Shown: in pieces, positions 1 through 6,764 of the stretch
Position numbering within the stretch: the stretch's first letter is position 1
Layout: every line of letters begins with the position of its first letter
Virus record (IMG/VR): IMGVR_UViG_3300033149_006321
Coordinates: 1 to 21,648 of that record
DNA length: 21,648 nt
Strand: one strand, 5' to 3'
DNA from: a virus
Position numbers and translations under genes: made by a program
The notes under the pieces: generated by a model
The model's database searches: none
What the model saw: only the letters and a program-made list of their open reading frames with translations
What the model was told of the DNA's origin: nothing

Positions 1-149
1 GTGATTCATGGCTTCCGTGCTCATGACATCTCTTCTATAGCCCCTTTCGGTCCCTCCGTCCAGTCATTTCCCATCAATCATCAGCGTATTGCGATTCTTT
101 CACAGGCTCTCAGCCCTTCGACAGCAGCCCCGGCGTCGAACGCCTCGTC
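1..149 (+). promoter_or_regulatory. Upstream region of the sigma-like operon
   Basis: No convincing gene is seen here. The first ~110 bases are clearly less GC-rich than the rest of the window, as expected of a promoter region. A CTATAG at 35-40 resembles the TATAG of the -10-like element found twice elsewhere, but its upstream half is missing. The reading frame of the following sigma-like gene stays open from 27 to 149 without an ATG, so part of this stretch could be coding if a rare start is used. Confidence 0.3.
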
Positions 150-722
150 GTGCGGATCATCGCCGCCAAGGCCAGGCGGCTGATCCGGCAGCGGAAGTTC
201 CACAGCCAGGACTACGAAGACCTGGTGCAAGAGCTAACGTTGGAGTGGCTGCGATACCGGCCGCTGTTCGATCCCCGACGTGCGAGCCTCAGCACCTACG
301 CCACGCGGGTGATCAACAACCGGATCGCGGCCCTGATCCGCCATCGCAAGGCCGTCAAGCGCGACCGGGGCGGCCCGATGCTGTCGCTGGACAGGCTCGT
401 CAAGGACCCCGGCGACGGCCGGGCTCGGCTGGGGGACGTGCTCTCCGATGAAGACGTCCGGTTCAGGGTGGGTGCCGCCCAGAACGAACGCCGGCGCGAT
501 CTGGCGGTGGACGTCTCGGCCCTGCTGGCCGTCCTGCCTGACGCCCTGCGGGCGCTGGCCGTGCAGCTCCAGACGATGACGATCACGGGGGTGTCCCGCC
601 TGACAGGCGTGCCCCGCTCCACGGTGTACGAGTCGGTCGGCAAGCTGCGTCGCCACTTCGCCGCGGCCGGTCTCGACCAGTACCTCCCGACGCCTCGCGG
701 CGATTCCGCACACAACGGTTAG
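150..722 (+). CDS. Sigma-70-like RNA polymerase sigma factor (first copy)
   Basis: 190 residues from a GTG. Residues ~20-70 look like sigma region 2: an acidic stretch (DYEDLVQELTLEWLR), then FDPRRASLSTYATRVINNRI, which matches the helix that binds core polymerase and the -10 element. Residues ~130-172 form a helix-turn-helix (TGVSRLTGVPRSTVYESV) like region 4, which reads the -35 element. It is shorter than housekeeping sigma factors and lacks regions 1 and 3, as in ECF or phage sigma factors. It probably directs host polymerase to phage promoters. The start is uncertain: the frame is open back to 27 with no ATG, and plausible residues (FDSSPGVERLVV) precede the GTG. A second, more diverged sigma-like gene lies 315 bases downstream. 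The family call is fairly safe; its promoter specificity is unknown. Confidence 0.75.
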   Translation: MRIIAAKARRLIRQRKFHSQDYEDLVQELTLEWLRYRPLFDPRRASLSTYATRVINNRIAALIRHRKAVKRDRGGPMLSLDRLVKDPGDGRARLGDVLSDEDVRFRVGAAQNERRRDLAVDVSALLAVLPDALRALAVQLQTMTITGVSRLTGVPRSTVYESVGKLRRHFAAAGLDQYLPTPRGDSAHNG

Positions 723-756
723 GGACAGCCCATTTCGGGCGGAAAAGGACAGGCCC

Positions 757-1041
757 ATGATCATGCGGGGTTACAGGTACAGACTTCTCAGCAGCCGTGC
801 CCTGCGGGAGGCGGAGGCGACCCTCCTTCTGGCTATGGTGGCGGCCGAGGGGCTCCACGGGGAAAGCCGCGTTCGGATGGACGCCGCCTACGCGGTGGAC
901 GACGCCTTGTGCGCCATCGCCGTGGACACCTCCACCGTCGTCGGGGAGGACATCGCGAGCATCTTCACGGCCTTCCTGGCGAAGGAGTTGGGGCACAACA
1001 AGTTCTTCGTGCGGCCGCTGAGCAGGGAGGCACAGGCATGA
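757..1041 (+). CDS. Small protein of unknown function between two sigma-like genes
   Basis: 94 residues. I do not recognise it. The first half is rich in Ala and Glu and likely helical (ALREAEATLLLAMVAAEGLHGES). The second half has a short hydrophobic segment (DALCAIAVDTSTVV) too weak for a membrane span, and there is no signal peptide. A purine-rich AAGGA sits before the ATG at 757; a second in-frame ATG at 763 is possible. The stop overlaps the next start as ATGA, so it is almost surely co-translated with the second sigma-like protein. That placement makes an anti-sigma or sigma partner role conceivable, but nothing in the residues shows it. Confidence 0.65.
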   Translation: MIMRGYRYRLLSSRALREAEATLLLAMVAAEGLHGESRVRMDAAYAVDDALCAIAVDTSTVVGEDIASIFTAFLAKELGHNKFFVRPLSREAQA

Positions 1042-1772
1042 CCGCCGCCGGTGCCTCCCTCCTTGCGCCCGCCGAGGGGGCCGCCCTCGCGGAGACCGAG
1101 CCGCGAGGGCGCCGTCCGGGCTTCGCCAGCCCAGACGGTGTCGGCGAAACGAACTCGCCGGCCACCGTGCCGGGCGCCGAGCAACAGACCCACGAGGCCC
1201 CCGAACGACTCGCCGATCTCCTGGGGCAGTTCGTGCCCGACCTCGACCGGGACGAAGCCGAGGCGTACGTCCACGAGCGGATCGCCTTCAAGGTTGGCCG
1301 GATCCTGGAGAAGTTCGGTCTGGACGGCTCGCAGCGGGAGGACTTCAGCCAGGACCTGTTGGCGGCGCTGGTCCGGGTGGTGCCCCGCTACGACGGCAAG
1401 CGGACACGCTGGAAGACGTTCGTCAGCCGCGTCCTGGACCAACGGTACAGGAACCTGATCCGCAAGCTGCTGGCCCCCCAAAGCGGCGTGGCCGCGCGCC
1501 CCATCCGCTTCACTGACGTGGGCGACTGGTTCGAGGAGGCCATCGTCGACCCCAGGACTGCGGCGGAGCCCTTCGCGGCCGAGGACCTGCGGATGGACGT
1601 GGAGAGCGTGATCGGCCGCTTGCCGGAGGATCTCCAGATCGCCTGCCGCCTGCTGATGGCCCATCCGCGTCGGGAAGCGGCCCGTCTGCTGGGCGTCTCG
1701 CCGTCGGCGATCACCCGCATGATCCGCAGGGCCCGCCCGGTCTTCGAGCAGGCGGGACTGACGCCATTCTGA
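1038..1772 (+). CDS. Sigma-70-like factor (second, diverged copy)
   Basis: 244 residues starting at the ATG that overlaps the previous stop (ATGA). Residues 1-55 are low-complexity, rich in Ala, Pro and Gly, with no recognised domain. Residues ~95-145 (REDFSQDLLAALVRVVPRYDGKR, then WKTFVSRVLDQRYRNLIR) resemble sigma region 2, and residues ~190-232 (IGRLPEDLQIACRLLM, then EAARLLGVSPSAITRMIRRA) a region 4 helix-turn-helix. The layout matches the first sigma-like protein but the sequences differ greatly, so the pair may serve different promoter classes or times of infection. A 7-bp hairpin follows the stop. An alternative is a sigma-like DNA-binding protein that does not bind polymerase. Confidence 0.65.
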   Translation: MTAAGASLLAPAEGAALAETEPRGRRPGFASPDGVGETNSPATVPGAEQQTHEAPERLADLLGQFVPDLDRDEAEAYVHERIAFKVGRILEKFGLDGSQREDFSQDLLAALVRVVPRYDGKRTRWKTFVSRVLDQRYRNLIRKLLAPQSGVAARPIRFTDVGDWFEEAIVDPRTAAEPFAAEDLRMDVESVIGRLPEDLQIACRLLMAHPRREAARLLGVSPSAITRMIRRARPVFEQAGLTPF

Positions 1773-1776
1773 GCCT

Positions 1777-1795
1777 GCGCGAAAAGGATTCGCGC
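1777..1795. terminator. Hairpin after the sigma operon
   Basis: Perfect inverted repeat GCGCGAA / TTCGCGC with a 5-base loop, beginning five bases after the sigma stop codon. There is no T-tract, so it is not a classic intrinsic terminator. Its right half overlaps the upstream part of the promoter-like element at 1780-1811, so it could instead be an operator. Confidence 0.4.
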
Positions 1796-1811
1796 CTCTC
1801 GCAAATATAGA
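1780..1811 (+). promoter_or_regulatory. Candidate phage promoter, copy 1
   Basis: CGAAAAGG (1780-1787), ten bases, then CTCGCAAATATAGA (1798-1811). The same two blocks with exactly the same 10-base spacing occur at 19640-19671, giving 27 of 32 identical positions. The element ends 35 bases before the ATG of the recombination operon, and a GGGAGAG ribosome site lies in between. AATATA/TATAGA resembles a -10 box; the CGAAAAGG block is not a standard -35 box, which would fit a phage sigma factor. Confidence 0.55.
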
Positions 1812-1846
1812 GAACTGGACCAGGCCACGAAGTCGGGAGAGTAAAC

Positions 1847-2662
1847 ATGGATGACCTGTTCATCGACCTGAGCGTCCTGACGCACGAGCCCGAGGAGGCA
1901 TACCACGCCAGGGCGGGCGAGTACCTGACGAGCCACCTGCTGGCCGACTTCCGCAAGAGCCCGCTGCTGTATCACGGCAAGGTCACCGGCGTGATCCCCG
2001 ACGAGGACCGGCCGGCCTATGTGCTTGGGCGGGAGGCGCACTGCCGCATCCTCGAAGGCGCCGAGGCATACGCTGAGCGGTACATCGTCGGCGACGGGCC
2101 CATCAACAAGACCACCGGCAATCCGTTCAAGAGCAACTCGAAGGCCTATCAGCGATGGGCCGCCGCCCAGGGCAAGCCGGTCGTCTCCACCAAGGATGAC
2201 GAGCTGATCAGGAATCTCGCGGCCGGTGTCGCCATGAACGCCCAGGCCGTGGACCTGATCTGCCACGGCGAAGCCGAGGGCGTGGTCCGCGCGGAGTACT
2301 GCGCGGTGGACTGCCAGGCGCGTCTCGACTGGGTTCACCCCCATCGCGGCATCGTCGACCTGAAGACGTGCGACGACCTGACGTGGTTCGAGGCGGACAG
2401 CCGCCGTTACGGCTACGTCTACCAGCTCGCGTTCTACCGCGCCGTCCTGGCGCGCGTCCTCGACGGCCTGCTCGTGCCCGTCCACGTCATCGCCGTGGAG
2501 AAGAAACAGCCTTTCCGCTGTGGCGTCTGGCGGCTTGGCGACAACGCCCTGGCCATCGCCCAGAAGGAGAACGAGGCGGCAATCCGCCGACTGCTCCGCT
2601 GCCGCGACCTGGGCGAGTGGCCGACCGGCTACGAGGAGATCCGCGTGCTCGACGCGGCGTAG
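1847..2662 (+). CDS. PD-(D/E)XK exonuclease, RecE C-terminal/DUF3799-like
   Basis: 271 residues; first gene of the recombination operon, with a GGGAGAG ribosome site. It is likely a 5'-3' dsDNA exonuclease producing 3' single-stranded tails for phage recombination. The RecE/lambda-exo style core is visible: GREAH near residue 61, an acidic GEAEGVVRAE at 141-150, RLDW (D161), VDLKT with D171 and K173 as the D...(D/E)xK catalytic set, and YVYQLAFYR (Q193) as the C-terminal motif. The next genes are a Sak4-like recombinase and a DUF669 protein, the expected partners. A RecB-family nuclease of other use is the main alternative. All catalytic residues appear present. Confidence 0.85.
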   Translation: MDDLFIDLSVLTHEPEEAYHARAGEYLTSHLLADFRKSPLLYHGKVTGVIPDEDRPAYVLGREAHCRILEGAEAYAERYIVGDGPINKTTGNPFKSNSKAYQRWAAAQGKPVVSTKDDELIRNLAAGVAMNAQAVDLICHGEAEGVVRAEYCAVDCQARLDWVHPHRGIVDLKTCDDLTWFEADSRRYGYVYQLAFYRAVLARVLDGLLVPVHVIAVEKKQPFRCGVWRLGDNALAIAQKENEAAIRRLLRCRDLGEWPTGYEEIRVLDAA

Positions 2663-2738
2663 GGCATGGAGGCCCAGGAGTGCCCGGGCGGATCAGGTGA
2701 GTCCAGCAGCAAGCGACGGCCGCCGCCCGGGCCGCTTC

Positions 2739-2810
2739 GGCAGGGCCGGGCTACCAGGGGCTCTTTGTCAAAAATCCCCTGGGACGCGGGTTCGACTCCC
2801 GCACCTGCCT
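2739..2810 (+). other. tRNA-like element without a D-arm (degenerate tRNA or attachment-site remnant)
   Basis: A perfect T-arm is seen: stem GCGGG (2786-2790), canonical loop TTCGACT, stem CCCGC (2798-2802). It is followed by ACCTGCC, whose last six bases pair with GGCAGG at 2739-2744, making a 72-base unit. The middle is not canonical: CCAGGGG (2754-2760) pairs with CCCCTGG (2776-2782) around a 15-base loop, and there is no D-arm and no CCA. The stretch before the T-arm (GGACGCGGGTTCGACTCC) also resembles the 3' end of many tmRNAs. It lies in the only sizeable gap of this operon (2663-2863). A working tRNA is unlikely; a remnant, mimic or old attP core fits better. Confidence 0.4.
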
Positions 2811-2812
2811 GT

Positions 2813-2826
2813 CGGCTGGCCAGCCG
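2813..2826. repeat. 14-base perfect palindrome
   Basis: CGGCTGGCCAGCCG reads the same on both strands and sits three bases after the tRNA-like element and 37 bases before the recombinase start codon. It could be an operator or a short hairpin in the leader. No T-tract follows. Confidence 0.4.
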
Positions 2827-2863
2827 TGTCGGACATCAACAACCCAAACATAAGGAACTACGA

Positions 2864-3652
2864 ATGTCAATCATGGCGAGCATCGAACGTGGGGTCCGCC
2901 ACAAGCCGCCCCGCTTGCTGATCTACGGCACCGAGGGCATCGGCAAGAGCAAGACGGCCTCCGAGGCGCCGAAGCCCATCTTCATCCCTACCGAGGACGG
3001 CCTGAACCAGATCGACTGCGACAGCTTCCCGTTGGCCACCAGCCTCGAGCAGGTCTTGAAGGCCCTGGAGGCGCTGGCGGACGAGCAGCACGACTACCAG
3101 GCGGTCGTCGTGGACACGCTCGACTGGCTGGAGCGGATGATCTGGGTGCAGGTCTGCGCCGACCGCGGCGTGAACAACATCGAGGACATCGGCTACCAGA
3201 AGGGCTACGTCTTCGCCCTGGACCACTGGCGCAAGATCGTCGACGGGCTGGACGTCCTCCGCAACCAGCGGGGCATGTGCGTCGTGCTGCTGGCCCACTC
3301 GAAGGTCGAGAAGTTCGAGGATCCCGAATCGCCGGCCTACGACCGCTACTCCCCGCGCCTGCACAAGCACGCGACGGCGATGATCACCGAGTGGGTGGAC
3401 GCGGTGCTCTTCGCCACGATGAAGGTGCACACGACCACGGAGGACGGGGGCTTCGGGCAGAAGCGCACCATCGCCACCCGGGGGGCGACCGACCGCGTCC
3501 TGCGGTGCATCGGCAGCCCCGCCTGCGTGGCGAAGAACCGCTTCAACCTGCCCGCGGAGATCCCCCTGTCCTGGCACGAACTGATGAACCACATGGCCGC
3601 CGGGATGGACCCCGACGCCGCCGAAACCCCCAAGGAGAACGTCAATGGCTGA
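2864..3652 (+). CDS. Sak4-like (AAA_24) RecA-fold recombinase ATPase
   Basis: 262 residues. The start is the ATG at 2864, with AAGGA about seven bases upstream. Walker A is GTEGIGKS (residues 22-29), Walker B is VVVDTLDW (81-88), and VLLAHSKVEKF (141-151) matches the sensor strand of the phage AAA_24 family. This family includes Sak4 proteins, RecA-core ATPases that promote single-strand annealing together with an SSB. It sits between a RecE-like nuclease and a DUF669 protein, its usual setting. The stop overlaps the next start by eight bases. The frame is open upstream to 2666, but that extension crosses the tRNA-like element and has no start as good as 2864. Confidence 0.85.
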   Translation: MSIMASIERGVRHKPPRLLIYGTEGIGKSKTASEAPKPIFIPTEDGLNQIDCDSFPLATSLEQVLKALEALADEQHDYQAVVVDTLDWLERMIWVQVCADRGVNNIEDIGYQKGYVFALDHWRKIVDGLDVLRNQRGMCVVLLAHSKVEKFEDPESPAYDRYSPRLHKHATAMITEWVDAVLFATMKVHTTTEDGGFGQKRTIATRGATDRVLRCIGSPACVAKNRFNLPAEIPLSWHELMNHMAAGMDPDAAETPKENVNG

Positions 3653-4103
3653 CCTGAACGGCTTCAACGCCCACGAAGTGGACCCCATCGCCTCGTTCGA
3701 GGCCATCCCGGCCGGCAAGTACCTGGCCGCCATCACCGACAGCGAGATGAAGGCCACCAAGAGCGGCTCGGGCAACTATCTCCAGCTGACCTTCACGATC
3801 CTGGAGGGCGACTACAAGAACCGCCTGGTCTGGGCCCGCCTCAACCTCAACAACCCCAACGACACGACCGTCAGGATCGCCCGCTCGGAGCTGTCGGCCG
3901 TCTGCCGGGCCGTTGGGGTCATGCAGCCGAAGGACAGCGTGGAGCTGCACAACATCCCGCTGGTGATCACCGTGAAGGTCAAGAAGCGCCAGGACACCGG
4001 CGAGCTGACCAACGAGGTCAAGGGCTACGAGCCCAAGTCGGCGGCGGCCGGCAAGCCCCAGCAGGCGCCCGCCAACAGCACCACCCCGCCGTGGCGAAGG
4101 TAG
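3645..4103 (+). CDS. DUF669 family protein, predicted single-stranded DNA-binding protein
   Basis: 152 residues. The pattern IPAGKYLAAITDSEMKATKS, then LQLTFTILEGDYKNRLVWARL, is typical of DUF669 phage proteins, which are considered SSB-like partners of Sak4 recombinases. The fold is probably an OB-type barrel across residues ~20-130. The tail is Pro- and Ala-rich and ends in PPWRR, without the acidic DDDIPF-type tip of bacterial SSB, so host proteins that recognise that tip would not be recruited in the same way. It overlaps the recombinase gene by eight bases and is followed 13 bases later by RusA, with GGAGGG in the gap as ribosome site. Confidence 0.8.
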   Translation: MADLNGFNAHEVDPIASFEAIPAGKYLAAITDSEMKATKSGSGNYLQLTFTILEGDYKNRLVWARLNLNNPNDTTVRIARSELSAVCRAVGVMQPKDSVELHNIPLVITVKVKKRQDTGELTNEVKGYEPKSAAAGKPQQAPANSTTPPWRR

Positions 4104-4116
4104 GAGGGAAGGCGGC

Positions 4117-5292
4117 GTGATCCTCGAACTCCCTTGGCCGCCCACGGCGAACACGTACTACCGCCACGTGGGCTACCGCACGCTGATCAGCCGGGAGGGC
4201 CGGGCGTTCCGCCGGAACGTCTGTGCCCTCCTGGGCGGCGGCGGGCCCCGCAAGCCCCCGGCCGGTGGGCGGATCGCCCTGTGCATGGATGCCTTCCCGC
4301 CGGACCGGCGCCGGCGCGACCTGGACAACCTCCTGAAATGCACCCAGGACTCCCTCTCCCATGCGGGCGTCTACGAGGACGACAGCCAGATCGACCTGCT
4401 GGCCGTGACGCGGCGGGATCCGATCCAGGGCGGCACGGTCGTGATTCGGATCGACGAATTCCCCCCCCCCGCCGCTGCCCGCTTTGTGGCAGCAGGTATC
4501 CCCTGGCAGAAAGCGAGCACACCCATGACAACTGAACCCCAGAACCTGAGGCTCGACCAGATCCGGATCGACGGCGGAACGCAGCCGCGCGTCGCCATCG
4601 ACGAGCAGGTCGTGGCCGAGTACGCCGACCTCTACGGCAGCGGCGTGGACCTGCCGCCTGTCACGGTCTTCTACGACGGCGCGGCCTACTGGCTGGCCGA
4701 CGGCTTCCACCGCTACTGGGCCAACAAGCGGATCGACTGCGAGTTCATCTTCGCCGAGGTCCACCAGGGCACCCAGCGGGACGCCCAGTGGTATTCGTTC
4801 GGCGCGAACGCCGAACACGGCTTGCGCCGGACACGCGAGGACGTGGCCACCATCCTGGAGAAGATCTTCTCCGACGAGAACTGGTCGCAAAAGTCGGACT
4901 ACGAGGTAGCGGATCACACCGGCATCCCTCGCAGCACAGTCCAGCGTCACAAGGAACGCCATCTAGCCCAAATGGGCCAGATAGACAGCGGCGAACGCGA
5001 GGTCAGGCGCAAGGGCCAGACCTACAAGATGAACACGGCCAACATCGGTCGCCGCCGGTCCCCCGCGAAGCCCTCGCCGCCGCGACAGATCATGACCAAG
5101 GAGGAATACGAGGCGGGAGGCGAGGCCGAGCCGCGCGCCGACGCGCCGCCCGCCGGGGCCAAGCAGCCCAGCATCGCCATCCAGCGGGGCTACGAGGCCA
5201 TCGCCGTCCTGAAGTCCATCAACCCGGGCGACCCGCGCCGAACCGAGGCCATGCACATGGTGCGGGACTGGATCATCGACAACTTCGGCTGA
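4117..5292 (+). CDS. rusA: RusA Holliday-junction resolvase reading in frame into a ParB-like protein
   Basis: As written, one 391-residue frame from GTG 4117. Residues 1-115 are RusA-like: LELPWPPTANTYYR at the N-terminus, RRRDLDNLLKCTQDSL with acidic residues D68 and D70, and VYEDDSQI (D88, D89). These are the metal-binding acids of the dimeric resolvase that cuts Holliday junctions. At residues 115-119 a run of ten C (4461-4470) encodes FPPPA. From residue 137 (an in-frame ATG at 4525) a normal ParB-like protein starts. One C fewer would end RusA at TGA 4526-4528, overlapping that ATG as ATGA; one C more would end it at 4533-4535. I therefore think two overlapping genes are more likely than a true fusion. 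Confidence 0.7.
   Translation: MILELPWPPTANTYYRHVGYRTLISREGRAFRRNVCALLGGGGPRKPPAGGRIALCMDAFPPDRRRRDLDNLLKCTQDSLSHAGVYEDDSQIDLLAVTRRDPIQGGTVVIRIDEFPPPAAARFVAAGIPWQKASTPMTTEPQNLRLDQIRIDGGTQPRVAIDEQVVAEYADLYGSGVDLPPVTVFYDGAAYWLADGFHRYWANKRIDCEFIFAEVHQGTQRDAQWYSFGANAEHGLRRTREDVATILEKIFSDENWSQKSDYEVADHTGIPRSTVQRHKERHLAQMGQIDSGEREVRRKGQTYKMNTANIGRRRSPAKPSPPRQIMTKEEYEAGGEAEPRADAPPAGAKQPSIAIQRGYEAIAVLKSINPGDPRRTEAMHMVRDWIIDNFG
4461..4470 (+). repeat. C10 homopolymer at the RusA/ParB junction
   Basis: Ten consecutive C after GAATT. Both alternative frames after the run stop within a few bases of the downstream ATG at 4525. The run therefore decides whether one fused or two separate proteins are read. 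It may be a sequencing error, a slippage site or a real fusion point. Confidence 0.85.
4525..5292 (+). CDS. ParB-like nuclease/DNA-binding domain protein (likely true start of the second half)
   Basis: 255 residues if started at ATG 4525; this is the C-terminal part of the fused frame. LRLDQIRIDGGTQPRVAIDEQ is the usual ParB N-terminal strand pattern, and WLADGFHRYWAN (about residue 53) stands at the ParB nucleotide-binding box. YEVADHTGIPRSTVQRHKE (~128-146) is a helix-turn-helix. The C-terminal third is a linker rich in Pro and Ala plus a short helical end. The ribosome site is weak (AGCGAG), which would fit translational coupling to RusA. Such stand-alone phage ParB-like proteins are common and most have no tested role; a DNA-binding regulator or a partition-type clamp is possible. 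Confidence 0.65.
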   Translation: MTTEPQNLRLDQIRIDGGTQPRVAIDEQVVAEYADLYGSGVDLPPVTVFYDGAAYWLADGFHRYWANKRIDCEFIFAEVHQGTQRDAQWYSFGANAEHGLRRTREDVATILEKIFSDENWSQKSDYEVADHTGIPRSTVQRHKERHLAQMGQIDSGEREVRRKGQTYKMNTANIGRRRSPAKPSPPRQIMTKEEYEAGGEAEPRADAPPAGAKQPSIAIQRGYEAIAVLKSINPGDPRRTEAMHMVRDWIIDNFG

Positions 5293-5327
5293 GACCCCCA
5301 GCCGCCAAGAACGCACAGGAGAACCCC

Positions 5328-6089
5328 ATGCGCGTCAAGAAAACGAAGGACTACTCGATCTTCTCGATGACGGCCCGCAACCGGGCCGTGCGTCTGGACA
5401 ACGCCAAGCGGCGACGACTCACGCAGTCGATGCAGCAGCACGGCTTCATCCCCGCCTACCCCATCTACGTCTGGCGGGTGGACGGCCGGCTGGAGATTCA
5501 GGACGGCCAGCACCGCCTGGCGGCCGCCAAGATGCTCGGCCTGCCCGTGTACTACATGGAAGTGCCGCACCCGATCGACATCCCCCGCATCCAGAACACC
5601 CAGGCGCCCTGGTCGATCCGCGACTACGGCGAGTCGTACGCCAACGCGGGCAGCCCGCACTACCAGGAGCTGCTGGAGTTCGCGGACATCCACGAGATCC
5701 CCATCGGCACCGCCCGCGACATCCTGGGCAATCGCGTCGGCGGGCGATCTGGGCAGGTTACCGCCAAGTTCAAGCGCGGCGACTGGCAGGTCACCTCGCG
5801 CGAGAACGCCGAGCGCGTCGTGCACCTGCTCTCGGCGATCACCGCGGTCGCGCCGCAATGCCGCAGCCGGTTCCTGATCGCCGCGCTGTTCGCCTACAGC
5901 CTCATCGAGGGCACCGACGACCGGCAGCTGACGGCCAACCTCCATCGCAAGCCGGAGCTGGCGCGGCAGTACGGCTCGCGGGACGGCTACCTGGACATGC
6001 TGGAGCAGATCTACAACTTGCGCGCCCGCCAAGCGGTGCCGATCCGCGTCTACGCCGAGAACATGCTCAAGTTGCGCCGCCGCCGGTAG
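5328..6089 (+). CDS. Second ParB/DGQHR-type domain protein
   Basis: 253 residues, with CAGGAG six bases before the ATG. Residues 22-76 hold a ParB-like domain: RRRLTQSMQQHGFIPAYPIY, then LEIQDGQHRLAAAKMLGLPV. The DGQHR box is the version seen in many phage and mobile-element ParB-like proteins. The remainder is mostly helical, very basic at the C-terminus (MLKLRRRR), and not recognised. It follows the first ParB-like gene by 35 bases and precedes the NDT-like gene by 14, so it is in the same operon. The two ParB-like proteins are not close copies. Role unknown; DNA binding is likely. Confidence 0.7.
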   Translation: MRVKKTKDYSIFSMTARNRAVRLDNAKRRRLTQSMQQHGFIPAYPIYVWRVDGRLEIQDGQHRLAAAKMLGLPVYYMEVPHPIDIPRIQNTQAPWSIRDYGESYANAGSPHYQELLEFADIHEIPIGTARDILGNRVGGRSGQVTAKFKRGDWQVTSRENAERVVHLLSAITAVAPQCRSRFLIAALFAYSLIEGTDDRQLTANLHRKPELARQYGSRDGYLDMLEQIYNLRARQAVPIRVYAENMLKLRRRR

Positions 6090-6103
6090 GAGACCAAGCA
6101 CAG

Positions 6104-6764
6104 ATGAGCGATCCGAAACGCATCTACATCGCCGGGCCGATGACGGGCCTGCCCGAGCACAACTTCCCGGCCTTCCACGCGGCGGCCGAGCGCCTCAAGG
6201 AGGCCGGCTGGGAGACCGTCAATCCGGCCGAGAACTTCGGCGGGCGGACCGACCTCCCGCGCGAGCTATCTCAGGGCCGACATCGAACTCCTGGCCGCAT
6301 GCGACGCCGTGGCCATGCTGGCGGGCTGGGAGGACTCGCGGGGGGCGAAGCTCGAGTACCTGATTGCCTGGGAGCTCGGCATTCCGGTCTTCGACATGGC
6401 CACGCTCCAGCCGATCGGGCCGAATCCCCCGGTGCCGTCCGTCAACCTTCACCGCCCTGCCGTCGTTCGGGACCAAGAGGCCGAGGCGCCCGAATCCCTG
6501 CTGGACGAGGCCAAACGCATCACGGGCGGCACTCGGCGGGAGGATTACGGACACCCGGCCGACGACTTCGCCAAGACGGCGCGGATGTGGACCGGGATCC
6601 TCGCCGCCAAGCTGATCGACGGGGCCGAGGTCACGGCGATGGACGTGCCCCTCTGCATGATTGCCGTCAAGCTCGCACGCCAGGCCCACCGCCACAAGCG
6701 GGACAACCTCGTGGACATCGCAGGCTACGCCCGGACGGCGGCCATGGTCGCGGGGGACGAGTGA
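6104..6764 (+). pseudogene. NDT-like (DUF4406) plus DUF6378 protein, interrupted by a frameshift
   Basis: The frame from ATG 6104 starts as a DUF4406 protein (RIYIAGPMTGLPEHNFPAF, then NPAENFGGRTDLP), the nucleoside 2-deoxyribosyltransferase-like fold. After ~6260 that frame turns to nonsense. The family continues in another frame from ~6261: SYLRADIELLAACDAVAMLA, GWEDSRGAKLEYLIAWELGI, then a DUF6378 domain with RREDYGHPADDFAKTARMW and HKRDNLVDIAGYARTAAM. The break is in CGCGCG (6258-6263); one extra CG unit restores DLPRASYLRAD. The repaired protein is about 220 residues. It would act on nucleosides or nucleotides, but substrates of these phage proteins are not established. Both halves look well kept, so a sequencing or assembly error is as likely as a recent mutation. 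Confidence 0.7.
6309..6764 (+). CDS. Downstream open part of the frameshifted gene, with DUF6378 domain
   Basis: 151 residues from the first in-frame ATG after the frameshift. It begins inside the NDT-like domain (MAMLAGWEDSRGAKLEYLI) and so lacks the glycine-rich N-terminal strand. Residues ~70-150 are the DUF6378-like region with YGHPADDFAKTARMW and MIAVKLARQAHRHKRDNLVD. No ribosome site is seen before 6309, so this start is probably not natural. The stop overlaps the next start by one base (TGATG). Best read together with the upstream half starting at 6104. Confidence 0.5.
   Translation: MAMLAGWEDSRGAKLEYLIAWELGIPVFDMATLQPIGPNPPVPSVNLHRPAVVRDQEAEAPESLLDEAKRITGGTRREDYGHPADDFAKTARMWTGILAAKLIDGAEVTAMDVPLCMIAVKLARQAHRHKRDNLVDIAGYARTAAMVAGDE

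Noticed and set aside
740-772. Another copy of the twin promoter element at GGAAAAGG
   Set aside because: Only the first block is similar; the CTCGCAAATATAG block is absent at the required distance, and the sequence serves as a ribosome site.
2739-2810. A functional tRNA gene
   Set aside because: The T-arm and acceptor fit, but there is no D-arm, the middle loop has 15 bases instead of 7, and position 33 is not T in any fit I tried. Kept only as a tRNA-like element.
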